A stretch of 64,000 nucleotides of DNA from Isoetes taiwanensis (lineage: Eukaryota; Streptophyta; Lycopodiopsida; Isoetales; Isoetaceae), in assembly GCA_021234155.1 (NCBI GenBank), contig JAJEKV010000003.1:26082233-26146232 (forward strand). Reading direction: 5' to 3'. A program made the position numbers and the translations under genes. Below, piece by piece: positions 35,946 through 46,243 of this stretch. The stretch's first letter is position 1. Each line of letters starts with the position of its first letter. The notes under the pieces are model-generated. The model had not been told where the DNA came from and did no database searches. It worked only from the letters and a program-made list of their open reading frames with translations.

Positions 35946-37993
35946 GCTCACCCTCTTCTTTACCTGCACAGATAGCATAAAGATTAATCAGCAGTAACTG
36001 TAAATTATTTTAATGCGGACTCCTAAATTATATTAGCTCTTATATCAGCACACGAAAAACTTGATATTGCTTCCTGGACAGGAAAATGCAGAGATACATG
36101 TACCAATTACCCAGACTACTTTATCAACAAGAGAATAGTGGTACACAAAGAGGGAGTGCTTCCAGAAAATGAGAGTTCAAATCTGTGTTCCTTCATAGCC
36201 AAATTGCATTTATATGCAACAAAAGAATACGATTAGCAACAGAAGTCTGTTGCCAATGTGGCCTAGTGCAGGCTCCTGTGGTTTTTTGAGCCTACAAAGT
36301 GAAATGAATTTGCTGTGACCCATTCTTTTAGGCACATAACATGAATAGTTCTATAAATATGAGAAAGCCAATAAGATTGTCAAGTTAGCCCTCCCCATTA
36401 GAGTTCAAGGCATAAAACCCAGACAAATGATCATGGCCAAGTTTCTGAAAATGCCAAAGCCCTCCACCCCGGACCCAAAAAAAATAACGGCACTAGGAGA
36501 ACATGAAGACAATAGTAGGAAAGAAAAATGCACACCCTGAGCACTGATCATAAAGGCCCTCTTGTTCCCATACATCAGTAAGGAAGTCGACCATTTTCTG
36601 TAACAAATGAAGTGCAGGCCTTGATAACTAAGCCAATCACAAAGCAAGACTATGGATTTCAACTTACAGCTAGAGGAATAGGTTGCAGAAAATGCTGATT
36701 TGTTGAGAGGAGATCCTCATAGTTTGCGCTCCAACTAATAGAAGACAAACTCTTAGATACGCAAAGAGCAAACACAGAGCTCAAGGCAATCACAATGCTA
36801 AAAAGAACAAAAGAATGCTAAAAGGGAGAAAAATGGGTTGAGAAAAGTAGGAACATGCCAGAACAATCGACACAACCCTTCAAAACAATTAACTCTGCAA
36901 GCAAATATAGAAAAGATGAATAAAGTGCATTTTCATGATTTGGAAAAAGCAAAAGCACGAGGCTTGAATTCTAAAACCTATTTAAGCAAAGTGCACAACA
37001 ATGCAGTATAGTTGCTGTGACAAACCTTAACACAGGCTCCCGACGTTCTTCTAAACGATTTCTTGAGCGGTTGCCAACCCCACAAATCTATACCTGACAG
37101 TGACAGTGATCCAATCATGTGAGAAAGCATTTGAGTGTAATGGGCCTGCAATCAAATTCAATCAACGCTCTTGTAAGAGAAAGTCTTGCAAGTCGGTTTT
37201 TGCAAGCAATTGAATTCAACCTTTCCCCTGCTATCTAACATCACCCAAGATGCTTGCGGAATCAAGCTATAGGGCCTCAAGCAATTTACAGTAGTCTGTA
37301 ACAGAGTCACAAAAAGATTTCGTTGCCTTTTGCAAATCAATCGGTCCTTGAATTCGAGGTCTAGACTTATTTGTATATATCCAAAACTACAGCTTGCATG
37401 TAATCCCGTGCAAATCCGACCTCCCCCAAGTGGATTGCATGTCTGGGCATGCATTGATTAGAGGTGAATCTGTTCTCTGCCACCCAGCACAGATGTATCC
37501 TGAAGAGCCTCAAAAAGATGTGTGAAAAGCAGACTTGTGGATTTCATGGTTGGGCCTTTTAAGCTAAATTTCAACCTGCATCTGGCCATCACCGATCAAC
37601 ACAACTACAAAATCCAAACCCTAAGCGGGTTGCTTACAAAAGTGACACATACCTCAGCTTACGAAATGAATCAGAGAGACATTTGAAGCCATAAAATGGA
37701 AAGGAAGAAAAACATTTCTATTACCTTAGATATCTAGGGCTTGCCGGATGCGCTGCTCTGCTCTGCCATAGAGGAAATACGATTGTCTGGCGATGCCACA
37801 TGATGCAAATCCAATGCATCCAATGCATTAAGAAAACGAACGACGAAAATGTGTGCCTCATCGTCTTGCTCTCAAATGGACCGCTCGGTCGAAAATACTA
37901 GCCAAGTGGGCGTCAAACAAAACCTAAATCCAACGGATCAAACTAAATTAAAATAATTAAGGGACAAGATCGCGCACAAACTATCCTAAAACG
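35946..37993. other. Helitron 5' part, no gene recognised
   Basis: AT-rich, with several short open frames that lack protein character. Confidence 0.35.
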
Positions 37994-38056
37994 GCTTTAT
38001 TATTTATTATATTATTATTATATTATTATTATATTATTATATTATTATTATTATTA

Positions 38057-38090
<34 letters not shown>
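37994..38090. repeat. (ATT)n microsatellite
   Basis: About 95 bp of TTA/ATT repeats just inside the Helitron 5' end. Such AT-rich starts are common in Helitrons. Confidence 0.95.
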
Positions 38091-38101
38091 GAAGATATAG
38101 A

Positions 38102-39681
38102 TATACAAGTTACGCACTGATCTATATGGTGCATGTTCCAGTTTGTATATGTTGCAGTTATCTAAAAGGTCATGAAGATTCTTCTTTAGATTTCCTTAGA
38201 TTTTATGAAATTCCATTAGTTTCCAGGCAAGTGGTGCAAGTTCTTATGATATAGCTTTCCGTTGCTTAATTCTATCCTCAACGTCACATGTCTAGAATGT
38301 GACGCCACCTTTCGAGTTGCATTTAATTCCAACGGATAGATCCACAAATAGGTGCCTAATGCACAATGAGGTGGCAGCCTAAGTTATTGAGGTGGCGCCA
38401 CCTTTCGAGTTGCATTTAATTTCAATGGCTTTGTAACGTAACGGTCGAGATTAAATCCCCAAGTTTAGATGGCTTGGATCAAAAGCCCCAAATAAAGGGC
38501 TAGCTTGAGGCAACACGAGGTGGCCTCATCTCTATATAGACACTTCAGAATCACCTCATTAAATATAATTTACCGTTCTAGCCTAGTCTAATAATAATCT
38601 CCTTCCATATTTCAAATTGAATTGGTAGCCGATCAGAACTGGGACCAATGATCCAAACGGTGACACCTAAATCTTTATAAAGCGGGTAGCTGAAGCTGGA
38701 TTGATGCCAGCCATTCAATGTGCCAGATCAATGGCCTAACTATTTCCATGCATATTGATTCCATTTAATTCTAAGTGATAAGGTGCATTAGGCATCTATA
38801 GGTGGCCTATCAAAGTCCACAAGAAGAAACTAAAATCTAGAAAGAAAAAAAAATTGAAAAGAAAAACATCACAAAACGTGTTTTGTAATAAATCATAAGA
38901 CCTGAGATTAAGCTATAAATCTTAGCCAAAAACAATTTTGCAAGAAGTACCATATGAGTGTTTAAATCTATGCAAGTTGTTATAAAAATGCAAAGTTAAA
39001 ATATGTTGTAAAGGTCGATGACTGATTGAGCTACAACATGCGCCTTCCCATAAACATAATGCATGTGCCATTCTAGCCATTGAGAGAAACAAACAAATGA
39101 ACAAACTTATATTATAATTATACTCAAATTTCAAGTGGCATACTTCAAAATTGTTGCCAACTCTGCAATATAGTCCAAGCTTCAGAAACTATATTGCAGG
39201 ATACAACATCATTGTCCCCTTGATTGTGTCGAAACTTTAATCTTCTATTCAAGGGATTTTCACAAATACATGATTGCCAAAAGCGGATAACCTTTCCTAT
39301 AAGGATGGTCCTCTCTTAGAAGGGTGGTGCTCTAAAATGCCAAATGTCAAAAGTTCGTGCTCAATAGAGAACAACTATTTGCAATGTAACATGCCAATTT
39401 GTTCTAAATTGTGCTTTAAAACACAAACTTAGATGAGCACAGGTCACATTCTTCTTGGGGGTAGATCAAGAATGGTGTATGCAAATAAGATGACCAACCA
39501 CAATTACCATCGTTTCCAACGAATACTCAAGATGTAACTTGTAACGAATTGAACAGGCACCAATGCACAAAGCAACATGTAGCGAGCATCTAAGGATGGC
39601 AAATACTCAAGACCAACCTTTCTAGCAAGACTTATGGAGCCATGGGCGCACAATGTTTGATAGCAAGGATAAGCCGAGACC
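38102..39681. other. Intergenic, no gene recognised
   Basis: Contains a 93-bp-spaced direct repeat of CCACCTTTCGAGTTGCATTT (about 38305 and 38398) and a short inverted copy of GGTGCCTAATGCAC near 38351 and 38780. These are degenerate small repeats. No coding signal was seen. Confidence 0.4.
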
Positions 39682-39688
39682 TATTTTT

Positions 39689-39915
39689 TTTTTTTTTTTG
39701 AAGAACTGTGTCAGCAATATATTAAAAGAATGGTAATGTTACAAAGCAAGTGAGGAGGAAGGAGAACTGCCCCAAAGAGACAGTGATACCTCGACACTCC
39801 ACAACAACTGCAACTCTACTGCTGTACAAACTGACCATCACCATCTACCACACCCAAGAAGTCCCGCCAAATGGAAAACTTCCGCTCTACTAATCCCGGG
39901 AACACCAAAAAGCTT
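39689..39915 (-). mobile_element. LINE 3' fragment (second copy)
   Basis: About 230 bp, nearly identical to the 3' end of the LINE at 2644-5786, with the poly(A) tail as a T-run. A TATTTTT duplication flanks it (39682-39688 and 39916-39922). It is severely 5'-truncated, as is usual for LINE insertions. It sits at the edge of the orphan exon that follows. Confidence 0.93.
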
Positions 39916-39922
39916 TATTTTT

Positions 39923-40086
39923 AAATACGCTGAGAACATGTTTTCGAAAAGACAAAAAGAATGCTTGTATACTCTAGCTTCGAAGATAGCACCTATTGGA
40001 TGCCTCTGTTCTCTAGCAAGGGATAATATGAAGTGCTTGCCAGCATTCCTAGTGTCATGAAACCCTCTGACCAGATTATCACGACC
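39923..40086 (-). pseudogene. Orphan exon (GRDNLVRGFHDTRNAGKHFI), not recognised
   Basis: Minus-strand frame downstream of an acceptor (GTTACAG at 40087). It continues LSLAREQRHPIGAIFEAR and is ended by the LINE insertion. It looks like genuine coding sequence. No family was assigned. Confidence 0.4.
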
Positions 40087-41866
40087 CTGTAACATGAGAA
40101 TCATGTCATTTATAATGATACACATAAATAATAAAAGATGCCACACGTATGTATAAATTATTGTGTACAATAATGTGCAACATGGAAGACTGTTTTCACA
40201 TCCACAGATTCAAGCTTCCTAGGTTATTTATATCAAAGCACAGCTAGGATCTCTACCTTAGTATATGAGATTCAAGGAGTTACAGTGTTTGTCTGTTCTC
40301 AGTATTGGCTGACCAAACATGTTTGGGCAGAATCAAAGAAATACTGAACAGCAAATAAAAAATAACATACATTTAAAAGAAGTTTAGAAACGTATTTGAT
40401 GTGCATGTGGAACTTCTCATAAAAAAATTGCATGCCATGGATACCAAATGTGAATGCATCTACTCCTGAGCATGTTTGAAAGAACAGATTTAGAATGGAT
40501 ATGCAATGTGTAGAACAACTCCCAACTCCAGGCTTTTCGTTGCGCAAATGCCGATTCATGCAGAATACCCTTACAAAGAAAAATACGAGTTCAGGGGAGT
40601 CTAACCTAGCTTGCATGCAAGACAAATGATTGCAGGCTTACCTTAAGCATTCTAGATCGCCTCAGCTGGGAAACCTGCATGTAACTTCTGTCTTGTTCTT
40701 TTCTTCATCAAGGGTCAAGCATTCAATCTGTAAGCCTAGAAGTTCAGTGAACCCTGCAGTTGATAGTTCCCAAGCGACTCTTAAAAGGCAGGAAATACCA
40801 AAATATGGCTGTCCGAGGGTTTATCTGTAGGGCAAAGCTACAGGAAACACTTAAGTTTGTCGTAGCAGCTTATTTCTGTGGGACGACACTGATGGTATAT
40901 GCAAGATCCCACAATATGCTTGAATCATGCCAAAAATTGCAAGGAAATAGTCAGTTTAGGTCTGAAGAAGGCCGATTTGCCTTGGGCAAGCTCATTTGAT
41001 GCTAAACCAAGCGGCTAAAAGCAAGAAATCTGAAAGATACTTGCTGGAAAAAAATTTGTAATGAATGCCATAGTCACACTCCAAATGACTTTGTATTTTG
41101 CCATAATCTTCAACAAAGCCGTAATTTACCTCGGGAGCATCAAAGCACCTCCAAGAAAATTCGTTGCCCTGTCAACACATTACCTGCTAAAAGGGAAATC
41201 TGATGGCGATGGCGGTGCTCGTGGCCTTCTGCAACCGAAAGCCAAAGAGAACCCGTTGCCCCTTCCTTTTTCTTTTCTTGTATAACCCAAAAAATATCAA
41301 TAACACCTTACCTCTTCAAACTCTCCCGCACAACCATTCGCTTGCTCCAAATCAAGCAAAGGATATCTCCACCAGGAACGAATCAATGCAACAGATCAAA
41401 GGCGGTCAGGACTCAGAGAAATGAGATGTCTCAGAGATAGGTCAAGCTTGTAAACTCGACAATAAATGACAACCGAAGCTCCCATCAAACTTCTAAACTC
41501 GAAAATAACCCATAACCCCAGCTGCATGGCATACTCACGATCTTCACTGCCTCTCAAAAAACGACTCTTCTATCGGGGAAGACGAGCTGGTGAAGAACAT
41601 CCATGGCCGGAGGCAGAGGCATCCCAAACCAGTTCGTCACGGGATGCTCATGCATCTCACCCGTCCAATATGACACGTCAGCACAAACCAATGGCCAAGA
41701 CGATCCTTCAACGGCCACGATTCAAGCCAGGCACTATAAGAATATATATAAGGTAGATATATATAGAAAACTTAGTTACATTGCTTCCGGGATCAAGAGT
41801 TTAACTATTCTTGGAATTGCCAGCGGGATGGGTTATCCTCAAGGAACTTCTTAACCTGGGCCGTTC
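40087..41866. other. Intergenic, no gene recognised
   Basis: A minus-strand stretch near 40440-40500 (SGVDAFTFGIHGMQFFYEKF) looks protein-like and may be another exon of the gene cut by the LINE. The rest is non-coding. The 3' end of the LTR element with the H3-like ORF would be expected here, but no second LTR was found. Confidence 0.35.
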
Positions 41867-43389
41867 CTACTGAGCGTCCCAAGTTTCTGAGGATGTTTGT
41901 TGTGTTCCGCCCTGCAAAGCTGTCACCAAGTCTTCCACCCTGCGGTTGGAAGTGTAGGCCGCGGTCACTGCTAATCTTCCCTGCCGTCGGTAGGGTACCG
42001 CGAAGTCAAAGATATCCAGTGCCACCGTTCTCTTGACTAGGATGACATGGTCAACTGTTGGAATTAGCCGAGCATGCCTACCAAAGCCTGAGAGTACGAT
42101 GAGCATGAATACTCCTTCTTCGCCCCTTGGGCTGAATTTGCGGTAGATGACCGCTATTCTCCCGTCCAACAGCAGAAAAAGGTAATACCTTAGGGACTTG
42201 TTCCTGCCCGTTGCTGTTGATTCTTCGTCGGGTCGGGCACTAGCTCTATGTCTTCCCGCATATTCATCCACATGCACCTCCGTCAGGTCTCTGTGGTCCC
42301 TTATTGTTGATGCGATTCCTGTTAGGTTGATCTCGCCTCTTCTCTGGACACCTATGGAAGCTGGTGTCGAAGAACTCCGCATCAAAATACTTGTGGTCTT
42401 GCCGCGGATCCCCATCCGTTCTTGGATGGCGTAGAATTCTTCTTCTGAAGGCAGATCCCGAGCTGTCATCAATTGACGGATGCTGCTATATGCCTAAATA
42501 TCTGAAGTCGACTCCCCGTTGTAGGTGTCGGCTTCTATTACGTTGATTGGGAAGTCGGAAGCCTCCCGATCGATAAACTCATCCAGATCTGGTTGTTGCC
42601 GCAGAAGGTGCAGCAACTACTCCCTGGCTCTGCATTTTGGGAGGTTCTGGATGTCACTCAAGAGCAGGTACTCCTGGCCGTTGATGATGATGGGGGCTAG
42701 GCTTGTGATACCTAGCCCGAGCGGGGAGCAATCTTGTGGGTCTGCAGGTCCTGGTCGAAGGATTGTATCTCCTACTCTGCTTGTTGCTGCTCCTGGTCGG
42801 GGTTGAACTCGACGTAGTCTTCGTCGTCTGAGTCGAGCTCTTCGTCTTCGGCTCTTCCCTCTTGCTCCGCTTGATATTGCAAGAGGAGCTGACCATCTGC
42901 TGAAGAGGCTAAGGGGTCCACATCCATGGCCGGGATGGAGGGTTCCCCAATTGGGTTCTGGGCACGGTGAGAGAGAAATATGGCCATGGCAGCGGTATAG
43001 GAGAAATATTTACCCTATTAACTGTCATGACCATGTAATCTGGCAACCTAGCAACTTTGTTGTTCAGGTACTTGGCAATGTTCGGGACATCACTCAAGGC
43101 TGCTTGGAGGGATTGCTTAGGAACAAAATATCATGTACAAGGGGGGAAGCTGTACTAAGGATGGTCCTACCCTAGCTTGGAACTCAGTCACGACTTCCTG
43201 ATAGGATGGGGTTGCCTGCAAGGTGGCTTGAATGTTTATCTCCTTCTGGAAAACTGGAAAAATGGCATTGATATCAGCCTCAGCCACATGAGCACTGGCG
43301 TTGTACCATCGCCTGAATGCTGTAGTTGCCATTGATCTTGACTGAATGGGACTAGCAAACATGGAAAATCGCCTAAAAGCTGGGAGCAA
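41867..43389 (-). pseudogene. ORF2 of the LTR element: spliced acidic protein, decayed
   Basis: Starts MLPAFRRFSMFASPIQSRSM (43389). It continues after an apparent intron with LNNKVARLPDYMVM and then, across a 65-nt GT-AG intron (about 42958-43022), joins VNR to NPIGEPSIPAMDVDP. An acidic block DSDDEDYVEFNPDQ follows, then a frameshift near 42790, then IINGQEYLLLSDIQNLP, a TAG, FIDREASDFPINVIEA, another TAG, and a final 200-codon frame with VDHVILVKRTVALDIFDF. It is not recognised. The introns are unusual for an LTR-element gene and raise the possibility of a captured gene. The acidic SDDEDY motif is shared with ORF1. Confidence 0.5.
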
Positions 43390-43898
43390 ATCTGTAAGAT
43401 TCTAACTGAGATATGGGGGGCCTATTTATAGGAAAAAGGGAAAAACCCTAATTTTTGGAAAACTTGGAAAAATTTTGGGTTTGGCAAATCTCACCTATTT
43501 TGAGGTCAAAATGAGGATTTGAAGGCTATTGGGTGTAAATTCTTTACTGGTGGTCAAAAAGCACTGTCCAGACAAGTGCTTTAACTGCTAAAAATCTCAC
43601 ATCCAACGTGAATTTGACATGCATATTGTATTTGAAAATTGAGTATTACAAATAATAAACGTGTCTTTAAAACATTAAAGTAGGAAAAATGAGGTACCAA
43701 CGAATATAATTATTTCGTAACATCAAATTTTGTATTAGCTAAGTGCTTTATGTGCTAAGTGCTGTCGCGGAAAGTTGTACACCACCAAAGAATTTACACC
43801 CTATTTGAGGGTCTGAGCATGAATAAGACTACCTAATGAACCTACTGCAACAAATTTGAGGTTAATTGGAGGTAGCATGAAAGAGATAACGCTGAAAA
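43390..43898. other. Spacer of the LTR element
   Basis: AT-rich and non-coding, between ORF2 and the first hairpin. Confidence 0.4.
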
Positions 43899-43965
43899 TA
43901 CTCACGGTGTGCGCTAGAAGGCTGACCTAAAATTTAGGTCGAGGTCCTGGCGCATACCGTGAGTA
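43899..43965. repeat. 67-nt hairpin H, copy 1
   Basis: An imperfect palindrome from TACTCACGGTGTGCGC to its complement GCGCATACCGTGAGTA, with an inner stem ACCTAAA/TTTAGGT. One of four copies, at 44102, 45769 and 45973. Confidence 0.92.
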
Positions 43966-44101
43966 ATTTGGCCTTATTTGGTCAAAAGTTATCTAAAAAG
44001 GATGAACTAAGGGTCAAAACATGATGGTCTCACCGAGATATGCAAGATTGACCCCTTACTTACCCAGTTTGGAGATGGTTAGAACCCTTTTTGATGCAAA
44101 A

Positions 44102-44168
44102 TACTCACGGTGTGCGCCTGGGGCCTGACCTAAAATTTAGGTCGAGGCTCTGGCACGTACCGTAAGTA
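44102..44168. repeat. 67-nt hairpin H, copy 2
   Basis: Same design as copy 1, with some compensated and some uncompensated changes (CACGTACCGTAAGTA right arm). Confidence 0.92.
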
Positions 44169-44502
44169 AATTCCCACTCCTTGACCATATGAAGTCCATT
44201 TTAACTAAAATAAAAAGCAAATACTGCTAATTCAACCTTATTAACAACATTTATGCACTTAGAACTTGTTCTACAAAACTTTTTATTTACAAAATTTATT
44301 ATTTACAAAATCTAGCGTTCTCCTTTAATGTAACTTGCCAAGTGCATGTCCTTGGTCATTAATGTCACTCTCTTGGCGTGCAAAGTGCACGCCCTCGAGT
44401 CTTCAAAATGCTACACCAATTTCTACTCTGCTGCCTCCTGTAAAGCTAGCAGCATTTCGCCCGTGACTCTCATGCTTTTGTCGAACTCTTGTACGACCTC
44501 CT

Positions 44503-45557
44503 TCATGAGTCTGGCGAATGGTGCTCGGGGGATGAGGAGGCCGTAGCTTCTCTGAAAATGCCGGATCTCTCGGACTGCTTGCGACAGTTTCGACCGGGCT
44601 TCCTCGCTACCGGCTTCTTGGGAGGTACTGGCTTCTCTGGAGGCGGCTTGAGAGTCTTCTTCTTAGATGGCCGTCCTCCCTCGATGTATGTTACCTTATT
44701 TGCCTGATAGTAGGAGTTGTAGGCCTCCCACTTCTTCATGTATTCCTTGTAGGCCTTTAGTTTCTTCTGGTAGACCCTGAGATGGTCTACCATGTATGAC
44801 TCCCGTGCAGGTCGGCTCAGCTTCTTCGGATCTTTCTCCTTCTCCCACGTGGGGTATGGTGGGGGTGCCCGTGTCTGCTGATCCTGCTCGTCTGCCGGTT
44901 TTGAGGATCTCCCTACCTCTTGCTCTCTTCTCGGGGAGGGCTCGTAATCTTCATCATCTGAGTCGTCAGTAGATGGGGGCTGGTCGGGCTGCCGTTCTTT
45001 GATGACGATCTTCACCATGGGCGTCTTCTTTAATTTCTCTTGGGCTCCTCCTTGCCCTTCCCCTTGAGCTTCTTCCTTGCCTCCGCCTCCTGTTCTTCTA
45101 CTTTCCTTTTCTTCTCGGTCTTTCTCCTCTTGTGGCATTGTGACTTCGCCTTTTGCATTTGGATCCATGCCTCGATTTCTTCTTCTAGGGTGGGTTCGAG
45201 AGAGGGTTCCTTCTGTTCTTCCTGTTTGTTGGCAGCCTGCTCCCGTTCTGCCCTCTCATGTTCTTGTATTTCCTCCTCAATCTTCTCGAACACTCTGCGG
45301 GTTTCTTCATCCATCGATCCCTCAGAGTCTGGTTCTTCGTCTAATCGCTGGTTGATGAAGTCGGCCAGCTCGTCTAATGATTCTTGCCTGGATTCCTCGT
45401 CCTGTGGCTCGTCAGAACTATTCTTCTCTGCTGATGAAAGTTGGTCTCCTCCTGCGAGAAGCTGCTCCCGAAGTAGCTGCTGAATCCTCCTCCTGTCTTG
45501 GGCACTGGCCCTTTCGCCTGGTTGATACTTGCGTGCAGTCTGTTTGGTGTGCGCCAT
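44503..45557 (-). CDS. ORF1 of the LTR element: charged protein with histone H3-like N-terminus, one frameshift
   Basis: Starts at the ATG at 45557 (context AGCATGGCG) with MAHTKQTARK, identical to the histone H3 start at nine of ten positions (only R2 is H). K4 and K9 equivalents are both present. About 175 residues of acidic, coiled-coil-like sequence follow (EEIEAWIQMQKAKS), then a basic stretch (KRRKTEKKRK). A one-base slip near 45050-45150 moves to a second frame that continues with PMVKIVIKERQP, STDDSDDEDYEPSP, a helical YQKKLKAYKEYMKKWEAY region and an AT-hook-like GRPSKKKTLKPPP tail (ends 44503). No Gag or pol motif was seen. The protein looks nuclear and chromatin-directed. That function is inference, and the frameshift means this copy may be inactive. 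Confidence 0.6.
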
Positions 45558-45768
45558 GCTTTACTTCAAGTCAATCGGAGCTCGCGCCTAAAAATCGCCT
45601 CAAAGTGCGGGAGCTAACTTCTAAGCAGAAAGTCTACAAATGAGAAGGGTTTGGGTCTATTTATAGTTTGGGCAAATTTTAGGTCAAATTCTAAGTTGCT
45701 CCTTTTCATGAGTCAAGGCACATATTAGTTTAAAACATGTACTTACTTTAGAGTTTTCTAAGTAAAGT

Positions 45769-45835
45769 TATTCATGGTGTGCGCTAGAGGGCTGATCTAA
45801 ATGTTAGGTCGAGGCTCTAGCGCACACCATGAGTA
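45769..45835. repeat. 67-nt hairpin H, copy 3
   Basis: Upstream (5') of ORF1. Palindromic arms TATTCATGGTGTGCGC and GCGCACACCATGAGTA. Changes in one arm (C to T) are matched in the other (G to A), keeping the stem. Confidence 0.92.
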
Positions 45836-45972
45836 TTTTTGCTAAAAATATATAACTTCTAGACATATTTCTAGGGTGTGATATACAATTCTAGCTAAAC
45901 CTTACCTTAAAATGCGATCTAGCATATTATCTTGTTCAAATTCATCAAGTTTGAAGGTGAATATGGTAAAGT

Positions 45973-46039
45973 TACTCATGATGTGCGCCTGGGGCCTGAC
46001 CTAAAATTTAGGTCGATGCTCTGACGCAAACCATGAGTA
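45973..46039. repeat. 67-nt hairpin H, copy 4
   Basis: In the 5' leader between the primer site and ORF1, with arms TACTCATGATGTGCGC and GACGCAAACCATGAGTA. Same family as copies 1-3. Confidence 0.9.
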
Positions 46040-46230
46040 ATTTCCTCACTTGGTCAAAATTTAGTTCAACTTTTTAGTTTGGTTTTCAATTCTTCTAACT
46101 TTACTAGCTTAGCATATACTACAAAAAAAAATGAGCAAATTTTTCCCATTTTTTCGAGGTTTGAGAATCCTACTAAGTTAGTACTACTGGGAGCATGGTC
46201 GGTGCTTTGCTCTTGGTCTCTAAGAACATT

Positions 46231-46243
46231 GCTCTGATACCAA
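46231..46243 (-). promoter_or_regulatory. Primer-binding site (tRNA-iMet)
   Basis: The minus strand reads TTGGTATCAGAGC directly after the LTR end ACGTCACA. It confirms that 46244-47791 is a 5' LTR of a minus-strand element. Confidence 0.9.

Larger units (their letters stand above)
28317..38101 (-). mobile_element. Non-autonomous Helitron (9,785 bp) carrying gene fragments
   Basis: On the minus strand the 3' end has a perfect 7-bp stem hairpin (GCCCAGC, loop AAC, GCTGGGC), then ACTTTTT and CTAG at 28317, followed by a target T. The 5' end reads TCTATATCTTC at 38101, preceded by a target A. This is the classic plant Helitron layout, A|TC...CTAG|T, with no duplication or inverted repeat. No Rep/helicase gene was found. 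Lipase, LRR and PPR fragments inside all lie on the minus strand, the element's own sense. Helitrons move by rolling-circle replication and are known gene-fragment carriers. The AT-rich 5' end makes that boundary less certain than the 3' end. Confidence 0.78.

Noticed and set aside
38300-38420. Direct repeat of CCACCTTTCGAGTTGCATTT as a possible target duplication
   Set aside because: Too long and imperfect for a target duplication. More likely a small local duplication.
40630-41430. Several 60-80-codon plus-strand frames
   Set aside because: They have low-complexity or random composition and no conserved motifs.
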